A DNA stretch of 64,000 nucleotides from Streptomyces wedmorensis (lineage in GTDB: Bacteria; Actinomycetota; Actinomycetes; Streptomycetales; Streptomycetaceae), in the NCBI RefSeq assembly GCF_000716445.1, contig NZ_JNWK01000013.1, positions 62,001 to 126,000 on the forward strand, read 5' to 3'. Both the position numbers and the translations under genes were made by a program. The notes under the pieces were generated by a model. That model was not told the DNA's origin. It saw only the letters and a program-made list of their open reading frames with translations, and did not search any database. Positions 1 to 7,792 of this stretch are shown here, one piece after another. How positions within the stretch are numbered: position 1 is the stretch's first letter; every line of letters begins with the position of its first letter.

Positions 1-1499
1 CGGCCGACCAGTTCGCCGAGCGGCGGATGCCCACGCCCGCCGAGCTGAACCAGGCCGCCCCCGACACCCCGGTGTTCGTCCTGCACCTTTACCAGTCCGC
101 GATCCTCAACCGGGCCGCCGTCCAAGCCGCCGGCTTCACCCGGGACACCCCCGACCCGCGCGGCGGGCAGATCGTCCGCGACCGTCACGGCCGGCCCAAC
201 GGGGTGCTGCTGGCAGCGCCGAGCGCGCTGATCCTCTACTCCACCCTCGCCGCCGCGCCGACCCTGGACGCAGCGGACCGCAAGGTCTCCACCCGGCACT
301 TCCTGCGCGAGCTGAACCGCTTCGGCCTCACCTCCGCCGTGGACGCCGCCGGCGGCTTCCAGAGCTTCCCCGACAACTACGCCACCGTCATCGACCTGGC
401 CCGCGAGGGCGAGCTGAGCGTGCGGATCGGCTACCACCTCTTCCCGCAGACCGCCGGGCAGGAGATCGCCGACCTCACCCGCTGGGTGGAGAGCGTGCGG
501 CCCGGCGACGGCGACGAGTGGCTGCGACTCAACGGCGCCGGGGAGAACCTGACCTGGGCCGCGGCCGACTTCGAGAACTTCTCCGAGCCCTGCCCCCAGC
601 TGTCCGCCGACTACGAGGGCGAGTTCGAGCGGGCCGTGAGGCTGCTGCTGGAGCACGGCTGGGGATTTCGGCTGCACGCCACCTACGACCAGACCATCCG
701 CCGGGATCTCGCCGTCTTCGACAGGCTCGCCGCCGAGGGCCTGTTCCCCGGCGGCAACCGCTGGCTCTTCGACCACGCCGAAACGGTCACCCACGACAGT
801 CTGGAGCGGATCGCCGCGCTCGGCGGCGCGATCAGCGTCCAGAACCGGATGTCCTTCCAGGGCCAAGCCTTCACCGACCGCTACGGCCCGCAGGCCGCCG
901 CGCACACCCCGCCGCTGAAGGAGATGCTCGCCAGCGGCATCCCGCTGGCGGCCGGCACCGACGCCACCCGGGTCTCCTCCTACAACCCCTGGGTCGCCCT
1001 GCACTGGCTGGTCACCGGCCGCACCGTCGGCGACCTGGCGCTCTACCCGCCGGACCGGCTGGTCTCCCGCGAGCGCGCCCTGGAGCTGTACACGCGCGGC
1101 GGCGCCCGGATCACCGGTGAGGACGACGTCAAGGGCGTCCTCAGGGAGGGCTGGTACGCCGACTTCGCCGTCCTCAGCCACGACTTCTTCGCCGTGCACC
1201 CGGACGACATCGCGCACATCGAGTCCGTCCTGACCGTCGTCGGCGGCCGGATCGTCTACGCATGCGGCGAATACGAAGGCCTCGACGAAGCCCTCCCGCC
1301 GCTCAGCCCTGCCTGGAGTCCGGTCGCCCGCTTCGGCGGCTACCAGGCCACACCACCGCCGTCGGCCGGCGTTCGCCAAGCCGATCTCCTGACGCAGGCG
1401 GCCGCAGAAGGAGAGCAGCACCGGCAGTGGAGAGCCGCCCGCGGCCTCGCCGCCCCCGACGAGCAGCCCGCCGCCCTCGACCCCTGCTTCGGCCCCTGA
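1..1499 (+). CDS. Amidohydrolase family protein (YtcJ/AepA-like), 5' end missing
   Basis: The reading frame is open to the first base of the window, so the gene begins upstream and only its C-terminal part (about 499 codons) is seen. The sequence resembles the amidohydrolase_3 family (YtcJ / exoenzyme-regulatory AepA-like), metal-dependent hydrolases with a TIM-barrel core. Visible family features are a histidine in LHATYD, the FDHAE segment and AAGTDA near the C-terminal third, which carries the typical metal-ligand or catalytic aspartate. The N-terminal HxH metal motif would lie outside the window. The last 60 or so residues are Ala/Pro-rich and look like a tail. It is followed at 74 bp by an isochorismatase-family gene in the same direction, so the two may be co-transcribed. 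The substrate cannot be told; the family acts on amide or ester bonds of small molecules. Confidence 0.8.
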   Translation, partial: ADQFAERRMPTPAELNQAAPDTPVFVLHLYQSAILNRAAVQAAGFTRDTPDPRGGQIVRDRHGRPNGVLLAAPSALILYSTLAAAPTLDAADRKVSTRHFLRELNRFGLTSAVDAAGGFQSFPDNYATVIDLAREGELSVRIGYHLFPQTAGQEIADLTRWVESVRPGDGDEWLRLNGAGENLTWAAADFENFSEPCPQLSADYEGEFERAVRLLLEHGWGFRLHATYDQTIRRDLAVFDRLAAEGLFPGGNRWLFDHAETVTHDSLERIAALGGAISVQNRMSFQGQAFTDRYGPQAAAHTPPLKEMLASGIPLAAGTDATRVSSYNPWVALHWLVTGRTVGDLALYPPDRLVSRERALELYTRGGARITGEDDVKGVLREGWYADFAVLSHDFFAVHPDDIAHIESVLTVVGGRIVYACGEYEGLDEALPPLSPAWSPVARFGGYQATPPPSAGVRQADLLTQAAAEGEQHRQWRAARGLAAPDEQPAALDPCFGP

Positions 1500-1573
1500 C
1501 CCGACCTGGGCAGCTACCCGCCGAGCCCCTGCCGCACCACCACAACCACCAGTCACCCAAGGAAGGGCCCCTC

Positions 1574-2248
1574 GTGTCCGACTTCAGCTTCGACCTCGAC
1601 GCCGTCACCGCCGCCCCCAGCCGTGACCTGCTCACGCCCGACAACGCGATGATGCTGTTCGTCGATCACCAGCCGCAGATGTTCTTCGGCGCCGCCAGCG
1701 CCGACCGCGTCGCCGTCATCAACGCCACCGTGGGCCTGGCCAAGGCCGCCAAGGTCTTCGACGTCCCCGTCGTCCTGTCCACCGTGGCCGCCGCCTCCTT
1801 CTCCGGCCCCATCCTGCCGCAGCTGCGCGAGGTCTTCCCCAAGCACGACATAGTCGACCGGACCTCCATGAACGCCTGGGAGGACGCGGCCCTGGTGGAA
1901 GCCGTCAAGGCGACCGGCCGCCACAAGATCGTGCTCAGCGGCCTGTGGACCGAGGTCTGCCTGGTCCTGCCCGCCCTGTCCGCACTCAGCCAGGGCTACG
2001 AGGTGTACGTCGTCGCCGACGCCTCCGCCGGCGTCACCCCGGCCGCCCACGAACACGCCATCCAGCGGATGACCGCCGCCGGCGCCGTCCCCGTCACCTG
2101 GCTGCAGGTGCTCCTGGAGCTCCAGCGCGACTGGGCCCGCACCGAGACCTACGCCGCCACCACCGACGTGGTCAAGGAGCACGGCGGCGCCTACGGCCTG
2201 GGCATCGTCTACGCCCGCACCATGATCGACCCGCACGCCGCCGGCTGA
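1574..2248 (+). CDS. Isochorismatase-family (YcaC-like) cysteine hydrolase
   Basis: A 224-residue cytoplasmic protein of the isochorismatase-like hydrolase superfamily. The GTG start at 1574 is chosen because an AAGGAAGG ribosome site lies just upstream and because the family fold begins about 25 residues later. The expected catalytic Asp is in LFVDHQ (D31) and the nucleophilic Cys in TEVCL (C129). The overall pattern matches YcaC-type hydrolases, which act on amides or related small molecules. The longer open frame upstream overlaps the amidohydrolase tail and is not believed. It sits between an amidohydrolase and a DoxX gene with short gaps, suggesting a small-molecule modification or detoxification operon. 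The exact substrate is unknown. Confidence 0.85.
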   Translation: MSDFSFDLDAVTAAPSRDLLTPDNAMMLFVDHQPQMFFGAASADRVAVINATVGLAKAAKVFDVPVVLSTVAAASFSGPILPQLREVFPKHDIVDRTSMNAWEDAALVEAVKATGRHKIVLSGLWTEVCLVLPALSALSQGYEVYVVADASAGVTPAAHEHAIQRMTAAGAVPVTWLQVLLELQRDWARTETYAATTDVVKEHGGAYGLGIVYARTMIDPHAAG

Positions 2249-2264
2249 CCGGAGCCATCCGACC

Positions 2265-2783
2265 ATGGACACCGACACCGGACTGCTCCTGCTGCGCCTC
2301 CTCGTGGGTCTGCTGATCGCCGCCCACGGAGTACAGAAGGTCAGCTTCCTGCTGGGCGGCAGCGGACTGGCGGGCGGCACCGAGGAGTTCCGGCACGACG
2401 GCTTCCGCGGCGGGACCCTCACCGCCCTCACGGCGGGAGCCGGCCAGATCGGCTCCGGCCTGCTGCTGGCCGCCGGAGCCCTCACCCCGCTCGCCGCCGC
2501 CGGAGCCATCGGCGTGATGACCGTCGCGCTCACCGTCAAATGGCCCAACGGCCTGTGGGTGCAACACGACGGCTACGAGTACCCCCTCGTCCTCATCGGC
2601 ACCGCCACCACGCTCGCCCTCACCGGACCCGGCCGCCTCTCCACCGACCACGCCCTGAACCTTCCCCACTGGCCCGCCTGGTCCGCCCCGGCCGCACTGG
2701 CCCTCGGCGTGGCCGGCGGCCTGGCCGTGCGCGCCCTGCTCCACCACCCGCCCTCACCCCAGACTCCGCCGAGGTCCCCGTGA
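2265..2783 (+). CDS. DoxX family membrane protein
   Basis: A 172-residue integral membrane protein with about four hydrophobic segments (near residues 5-25, 50-80, 105-125 and 140-165). It has the DoxX-family N-terminal pattern LLLLRLLVGLLIAAHGVQK and a KWPNGLW loop after the third segment. DoxX proteins are small membrane proteins often linked to thiol or oxidative stress and to quinone or hydrolase operons; their mechanism is poorly defined. The ATG at 2265 lies 16 bp after the isochorismatase stop, so co-expression is likely. Nothing in the sequence gives a more exact role. Confidence 0.8.
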   Translation: MDTDTGLLLLRLLVGLLIAAHGVQKVSFLLGGSGLAGGTEEFRHDGFRGGTLTALTAGAGQIGSGLLLAAGALTPLAAAGAIGVMTVALTVKWPNGLWVQHDGYEYPLVLIGTATTLALTGPGRLSTDHALNLPHWPAWSAPAALALGVAGGLAVRALLHHPPSPQTPPRSP

Positions 2784-2835
2784 CCCCACCCACGCACCAC
2801 GCGTTGGTGCCCGCCCCGTACCCGGAAGGATTCCG

Positions 2836-3690
2836 ATGATGACCGGCCGTCCGCTGAGCCGACGCCACACCCTCAAGGGCGCCGTCGGTGCCGCCGCCGC
2901 CCTCACCCTCGCCTCGGCCACCGGGGCCCCGTCGGCTTCGGCTGCCGACGGGGCCGGAACCGAGGCCGACGGGGCCGGAAAGGCGACCGTGGTCCTGGTC
3001 CACGGCGCGTTCGCCGACGCCGCCAGCTGGAACCCCGTCACCGAACGGCTCCAGCACCAGGGCTACACGGTGACCGCCGCGGCCAACCCGCTGCGCGGCC
3101 TCGCCCACGACGCCACCCACGTGGCGGCCCGGCTCGCCGCGATTCCGGGCCCCGTCGTCCTGGTCGGCCACTCCTACGGCGGCGCCGTCATCACCCAGGC
3201 CGCCGCCGACGCGCCCAACGTCAAGGCCCTCGTCTACGTCTCCGCGTTCGTCCCCGACGCCGGAGAGATCCTCGGCGAACTCGCCGCCCGGTTCCCCGGC
3301 TCACAGCTCGACGCCGCGCTCACCCCCGTCCCCGTCCCCGGGGCCGACGGCACCACCGCCACCGACCTCTACATCCGCCCCGACCGCTACCACGACGTCT
3401 TCGCCCAGGACGTGGCGCGCTCCACCACCCGGGTACTCGCCGCCGGGCAGCGCCCGCTCAGCGCATCCGCGTTCACCGACCGGGTCAGCGCCGCCGCATG
3501 GCGCACCCTTCCATCGTGGAACCTGATCTCCACCCAGGACCGGGGCATCGTCCCCGCACTCCAGCGGTTCCAGGCCGCCCGGGCCCGATCCCGGACCACC
3601 GAGGTGCCCACCTCCCACCTGCCGATGCACAGCAGGCCCGACGCCGTCACCGCCCTGATCCGCGCCGCCGCCCGCACCGTCCGCCCCTGA
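2836..3690 (+). CDS. Secreted alpha/beta-fold hydrolase with Tat-like signal
   Basis: A 284-residue protein beginning with a twin-arginine-type signal (SRRHTLKG at about residues 8-15, then an Ala-rich stretch ending near ASAAD at residue 38), so it is probably exported folded by the Tat system. The mature part is an alpha/beta hydrolase: oxyanion-hole segment LVHGAFADA, nucleophile elbow GHSYGG, an acidic residue in STQDRG and the histidine in TSHLPMH near the C-terminus. These give a complete Ser-Asp-His triad. Family members hydrolyse esters, lactones or amides. It is followed 26 bp later by a second, cytoplasmic-looking alpha/beta hydrolase, so the pair may act on the same class of compound. 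Substrate unknown. Confidence 0.85.
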   Translation: MMTGRPLSRRHTLKGAVGAAAALTLASATGAPSASAADGAGTEADGAGKATVVLVHGAFADAASWNPVTERLQHQGYTVTAAANPLRGLAHDATHVAARLAAIPGPVVLVGHSYGGAVITQAAADAPNVKALVYVSAFVPDAGEILGELAARFPGSQLDAALTPVPVPGADGTTATDLYIRPDRYHDVFAQDVARSTTRVLAAGQRPLSASAFTDRVSAAAWRTLPSWNLISTQDRGIVPALQRFQAARARSRTTEVPTSHLPMHSRPDAVTALIRAAARTVRP

Positions 3691-3716
3691 CCCCCGCACT
3701 TCCGAGGAGCTTCCCC

Positions 3717-4589
3717 GTGTCGTCCCCCGAATCCACCGCGCCTCACGCGCGTGACCTAGCCCAGGTCGAGGCCGCCAACGCCACCGGCCGCATCCCCGTC
3801 GTCTTCATCCACGGCCTGTGGCTGCTGCCCACCAGCTGGGACCGCTGGGCCACCGTCTTCGAGCAGGCCGGCTTCGCCCCGGTCCTGCCGGGCTGGCCCG
3901 ACGACCCGGCCACCGTCGAGGAGGCCCACGAGCACCCCGAGGTCTTCGCGGGCAAGAGCGTCGGACAGGTCGCCGACCACTTCTGCGACCTGATCGGCCG
4001 TCTGAAGCGCAAGCCGGTGGTGATCGGCCACTCCTTCGGCGGGCTGATCACCCAGATCACCGCCGGACGCGGCCTGTCCCAGGCATCAGTGGCGATCGAC
4101 CCGGCGCCCTTCCGGGGCGTGCTCCCCCTGCCGCTGTCCTCCCTGCGCGCCGCGAGCGCCGTGCTCGGAAACCCGGCCAACTACCACCGCGCGGTGCCGC
4201 TGACCTTCGACCAGTTCCGCTACGCCTTCGCCAACGCCGTCAGCGAAGAAGAGGCACTGCGGCTGTACGGCACCTTCGCGGTGGCCGCCCCAGGCGAGCC
4301 GCTCTTCCAAGCCGCAGCCGCCAACCTCAACCCCTGGACCGAGGCGAAGGTCGACACCCACGCGGCCGGCCGCGGACCGCTGCTGATCATCTCGGGCCAG
4401 AAGGACAACACCGTGCCCTGGGCGATTGCGAACGCCGCCTACAAGAAGCAGGCGCAGAACGAGCACGCCGTCACCGAGATCACCGAAATCCCCGGCCGGG
4501 GCCACTCCCTGACCATCGACAGCGGCTGGCGCGAGGTCGCCGACACCGCGCTCACCTTCGTCCGCCGCTTCGTCGACCCGACCACCTGA
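3717..4589 (+). CDS. Alpha/beta-fold hydrolase (no signal peptide)
   Basis: A 290-residue alpha/beta hydrolase. The GTG at 3717 is preferred because a GAGGAGC ribosome site lies about 8 bp upstream; the longer open frame overlaps the previous gene. The family elements are FIHGLW (oxyanion hole), GHSFGG (nucleophile elbow), GQKDNTVP (acid residue) and GRGHSL (catalytic His). There is no export signal, unlike the preceding paralogue. Lipase- or esterase-like activity is the general expectation; chloroperoxidase-like members are also possible. It completes a run of same-strand genes from the amidohydrolase onward with gaps of 16-112 bp. Confidence 0.85.
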   Translation: MSSPESTAPHARDLAQVEAANATGRIPVVFIHGLWLLPTSWDRWATVFEQAGFAPVLPGWPDDPATVEEAHEHPEVFAGKSVGQVADHFCDLIGRLKRKPVVIGHSFGGLITQITAGRGLSQASVAIDPAPFRGVLPLPLSSLRAASAVLGNPANYHRAVPLTFDQFRYAFANAVSEEEALRLYGTFAVAAPGEPLFQAAAANLNPWTEAKVDTHAAGRGPLLIISGQKDNTVPWAIANAAYKKQAQNEHAVTEITEIPGRGHSLTIDSGWREVADTALTFVRRFVDPTT

Positions 4590-4701
4590 GACACCCCCGA
4601 CCACAACCGACCAAGCCGGACCCACACGGTGCCAGCCCCCCCGCCCACCGGACCTTCCACGAGGCGCACCGGCGGCCGAACAACCATGACAAGGAGAACC
4701 G

Positions 4702-5790
4702 ATGGACCTGCCCAGTCAGCCGCCAGCAGCCAGGCGACCGGGAGCGCGCCGGGCGGCACGCCTGCCGATCGTGGCGCTCACCACCCTCACCCTGCTCCTC
4801 ACCGCAGGGCTCTCGCCCGCGACGGCGACCGAAGGGCAGTGGCTCAACGAGGGAGGCCCGGCCCGCTCCCCCGAAGCCATGGCCTCCGACTGGTTCCGCG
4901 GCGACAACTACCAGTTCGTCCGCGGCGAGGACAACCAGATCTGGTGGCGCTACGCCAACGGCAGCTGGCGCGTCATGCCGGGCAACGGCCGCACCCACCA
5001 CCGCCCCGAGGTCATGGTGATCGAGGACGAAGCCGGCCCCCACCTGGTCGTCTTCCACACCGGCGACAACGGGGAGGTCTACTACAGCCTCCTGGGAGGC
5101 GCCGCCGGAAACATCTGGTCGCCCTGGACACAGCTGGGCCACGTCGGCACGAGCAACGGCATCTCCGCCGCCGGATTCCGCAACAGCGCCCGGCTGACCA
5201 CCGTCGTCGGCGACCGGGTATGGGTCGCGGAGATGACGATGTCCAACGGCCGGGTCACCACCGGCCCGTACTGGCGCCCGCAGACACACCCCCGGGTCTT
5301 CACCGCCTCCCGCTACATCCATGCCCCCATCATCACCAACGACGGCGTGTCGATCGCACGCGAGGTCGAACTCATGGATGCCATCATCGGGTGGGACCGC
5401 AACGTCTGGATCTCCCACACGAGTCTGGACAATTTCACCAATGCCACCTACGCCGCCGTACCCGGCAACGCCCAGTGCGAGTCCGTGAGCCTGGGCCGTG
5501 GCGGCCCGGAGCAACTGGTCACCGACCGCAACAACCCGGCCTGGAGGGCGCAGCGGAACGTGGTACTCGGCTGTATCAGCCCCAACGACCACCAACTGTG
5601 GCTCAACCGCTCCACCGACGGCGGCTACACCTGGCAGGGCTGGAACCACAGCACCGGCGGTCCCTCGCCCTCCGACGCCGCCCCGTCGATCGAAGGCGCA
5701 CCCGGGGGAGAGGTCTTCGCCGGCATCTCGTGGGGGAACGACACCGCCCCCTTCTCGCGGCACATGGTCGTCAACAAGCGCGTCCTGTGA
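4702..5790 (+). CDS. Secreted protein of unknown function, possibly beta-propeller-like
   Basis: A 362-residue protein with a typical Sec signal (basic start, hydrophobic LPIVALTTLTLLLTAG, cleavage likely after ATA near residue 43). The mature part is rich in Trp, Gly and Asn with recurring elements such as NQIWWRYANGSW, VYYSLLGG and QLWLNRS spaced along the chain. This suggests a repeated beta-structured fold such as a lectin-like beta-propeller, but that is an inference from spacing only. No catalytic motif was recognised. The ATG at 4702 follows an AAGGAG site. It lies 112 bp after the second hydrolase and is followed by a convergent AraC gene. I do not recognise the family. Confidence 0.7.
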   Translation: MDLPSQPPAARRPGARRAARLPIVALTTLTLLLTAGLSPATATEGQWLNEGGPARSPEAMASDWFRGDNYQFVRGEDNQIWWRYANGSWRVMPGNGRTHHRPEVMVIEDEAGPHLVVFHTGDNGEVYYSLLGGAAGNIWSPWTQLGHVGTSNGISAAGFRNSARLTTVVGDRVWVAEMTMSNGRVTTGPYWRPQTHPRVFTASRYIHAPIITNDGVSIAREVELMDAIIGWDRNVWISHTSLDNFTNATYAAVPGNAQCESVSLGRGGPEQLVTDRNNPAWRAQRNVVLGCISPNDHQLWLNRSTDGGYTWQGWNHSTGGPSPSDAAPSIEGAPGGEVFAGISWGNDTAPFSRHMVVNKRVL

Positions 5791-5956
5791 CCATCCTCCG
5801 CTCCGCGATGGTGCCCGTTGGCGGTGTGGATGCCGCTTCGGTCATGGCAATCGAGCTGGTGGGTCCGCTGGACGGCCACGTGATCCCGGCCGTCCGCTCG
5901 CCTGCCATCGAAGAGGGCCGCAACCGGCGGCCTATGCGGCCCCCTGCCACCCCGGG

Positions 5957-6946
5957 TCACGGGTGGAGGGAGCGCGGGCTCCCACCGCTGCCCGCGTGTA
6001 GCGCCCGCCAGTCGCTGGGGGTGATTCCGAAAGCACCTTTGAAGGCGCGGCTGAAGTAGGCGGCGTTCGGGAAGCCCCACCGGTGCGCCACCGCCGCGAT
6101 CGAGCGATGCTGTGCCCAGGGGGCCGCAAGTTCCGCGCGGCAGCGTTCGAGGCGCTGCGACCGAACCCACTCGCCCAGGTGCACACCGTTTCGGGACAGG
6201 ACCTTGTACAGCTGCCGGAGTGAGACGTGGTGGTAGGCCGCGACACGGGCCGGCGTCAGGTCGTGATCACCGAGGTGAGCCCGGACGTAGTCGATGACTC
6301 GCAGGCACAGGGTCTCGTCCGCAGTCTGACAAGCCGTGCGGTGGTTGCCGAGCCGGGCCGTGATGAGGGCGCGCAGCAATTCGATGCCCGGCCTGCCCGC
6401 TGCCTGCAGGTCGTGCGCGGGAGACGCCGCGGGCCGGGCCTGCTGGCGCGCGATCCGCCGCAGGCACGTGGCGGTAAGGTCGGCCAGCGGGTCCCGGCGG
6501 CTGAACGGCACTGCGGTAGCCAGATTCAACAACCGTTCAGGTAGGGCGAGTTCGGTGCGCGGGATGCGGAAGTAGTGCTGATGGATCCCGTCCCTGTTCA
6601 GGAGCGTGTAGGGGCGCGTGGTGTCGTAAAGCGCCAGGTCACCGGGCCGCAGCACAGCTTCCCTGCCATCCTGCACGACCACGCTGCTGCCGGTGACCTG
6701 CAGCCCGACGAACACGCTCGGCTCCATGTCGTCCCGGGCAAGTGCGGGAGTGCGCCGAACGACGGTGGCGTTGGCTCGCACCGAGCAGACGGTCAACGGT
6801 CCGACACGGCTGATCACCCCTGCGGTGCGGATAAGCCGCGGGTCGGGCTGGTGGGTGATCTCCACCCGCACCACGCTGCTCCAGATCACCTCGCGAATCG
6901 CCTCCGCCCGCTCGCCAGGCGCCATGGCCGTGGTGTCGATCAACAT
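5957..6946 (-). CDS. AraC family transcriptional regulator
   Basis: A 329-residue regulator. The start at 6946 is chosen over a longer frame because a GGGGAGGC ribosome site sits 9 bp upstream and the upstream extension has no family resemblance. The N-terminal two thirds match the AraC-type ligand-binding (cupin-like) region of the AraC_binding_2 group, with segments such as VFVGLQVTG and LRPGDLALYDTTRPY. The C-terminal 100 residues carry two helix-turn-helix motifs, including LTPARVAAYHHVSLRQLYK and WGFPNAAYFSRAFKGAFG. It faces the hydrolase cluster tail to tail, so it does not share a promoter with it. Its target and effector cannot be read from the sequence. Confidence 0.88.
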   Translation of the reverse strand: MLIDTTAMAPGERAEAIREVIWSSVVRVEITHQPDPRLIRTAGVISRVGPLTVCSVRANATVVRRTPALARDDMEPSVFVGLQVTGSSVVVQDGREAVLRPGDLALYDTTRPYTLLNRDGIHQHYFRIPRTELALPERLLNLATAVPFSRRDPLADLTATCLRRIARQQARPAASPAHDLQAAGRPGIELLRALITARLGNHRTACQTADETLCLRVIDYVRAHLGDHDLTPARVAAYHHVSLRQLYKVLSRNGVHLGEWVRSQRLERCRAELAAPWAQHRSIAAVAHRWGFPNAAYFSRAFKGAFGITPSDWRALHAGSGGSPRSLHP

Positions 6947-7105
6947 CTGCTGGTCGCCTCCCCTTGGGCCCGCTCGACAGGCTGGCGCCTGAGCAAAGTC
7001 AAACGGGTGGCGGCACTGTTGACAAGGCGCGGCCTGGCTGACCACCTCAGAGTGAGCCCGACTGAGGGCCTTGTGCTTGCCGTTCATGGGCGCCAGGGTG
7101 TCCGG

Positions 7106-7413
7106 GTGCGTGCTGACCCTGTTCCTGACGGCCTGTGGGAACGGGTGGCCCGCTGCTGCCACCCGCTCCCGAACGTCGCCATCGGTATCCCGGTCGGCTT
7201 CGCGTTCCGGACCGGGCGGCTCTCGCCGGCATCATGTACGTCCTACGGACCGACGTCGCCTGGCGCGATCTCCCGGCCGAGACCGTGGGCTGCTCCGGAG
7301 TCACGGCCTGGCGCCGACTTCGGGACTGGACCGAGGCCGGCGTCTGGCCACGTCTGCACGCCGCCCTGCTGACTGAACTCCGCCGCGCGGACTCGTTGGA
7401 CCTGGACGACTGT
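7106..7413 (+). pseudogene. IS5-family transposase, N-terminal remnant with frameshift
   Basis: The translated fragments VPDGLWERVA (one frame) and LLPPAPERRHRYPGR...TDVAWRDLP...WRRLRDWTEAGVW (next frame) match the N-terminus of IS5-group transposases of Streptomyces. The two halves lie in different frames: loss of one C in the run at about 7148-7152 explains the shift. The homology stops at LDLDDC (about 7413), before the catalytic DDE core, where an unrelated truncated gene on the other strand begins. It is therefore a non-functional scar, not an active element. Terminal inverted repeats could not be identified. Confidence 0.75.
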
Positions 7414-7713
7414 GGGCGTGCGGTACGGGTGGGCGGTGTCGGCGGCGTAGAGGCGGGCGTGGTGGTTGAAGTCCTCTTGGACGTGGACGATGTCGTACGG
7501 CGCGATCCGCCGGCCGATCTCGGTCGTCGCGGGCTCGCGGGGCGTCGGCGCGCTGGAGATGCTCTCGGGCAGCCCGGCGATGTTGTAGGTCAGCACGCTG
7601 AAGGTGCCCGATTCGGTGGTGCCGACGGCCGTTGCGGGTGGCACCGTCGCGGTTGGTCCGACGAGGGCGGCTGCCACGGCCGCCAGTCCGGCGAGGAGTC
7701 GGCGCATGGGCAT
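7411..7713 (-). pseudogene. Secreted endonuclease/exonuclease/phosphatase family protein, truncated
   Basis: The first 101 codons of a secreted EEP-superfamily protein: a signal peptide (RRLLAGLAAVAAALVG, cleavage near residue 29) followed by the domain start FSVLTYNIAGLPE and DIVHVQEDFN, which hold the metal-binding Asn and Glu. Intact relatives continue for about 200 more residues. Here the family resemblance ends at HPYRTPT and the frame runs on antisense through the transposase remnant. The breakpoint shares three bases (TGT) with the transposase fragment. The product would lack most of the active site, so it is a pseudogene. Confidence 0.75.
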
Positions 7714-7747
7714 CTCCTGGTGAGCGGGGCCGGCGGTGGCGGGGCGT

Positions 7748-7786
7748 CGGCCGGGCCCGACGGAGGTGCCCGTCCGGGCCCGGCCG
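7748..7786 (-). terminator. Stem-loop downstream of the GH9 gene
   Basis: An almost perfect GC-rich inverted repeat (about 16 paired bases, one bulged base, arms 7748-7763 and 7770-7786) lies 7 bp beyond the GH9 stop codon. There is no clear U-tract, which is common for Streptomyces terminators. Confidence 0.6.
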
Positions 7787-7792
7787 GTCGGG

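Noticed and set aside
5968..5983. GGGAGC-GCG-GGCTCCC as a CebR box
   Set aside because: The half-sites are spaced differently from the 14-bp box and it lies within the end of the AraC coding region, away from any promoter.
7243..7410. C-terminal continuation of the truncated EEP gene on the minus strand
   Set aside because: Beyond codon 101 the frame is an antisense reading of the transposase remnant and loses all family resemblance.
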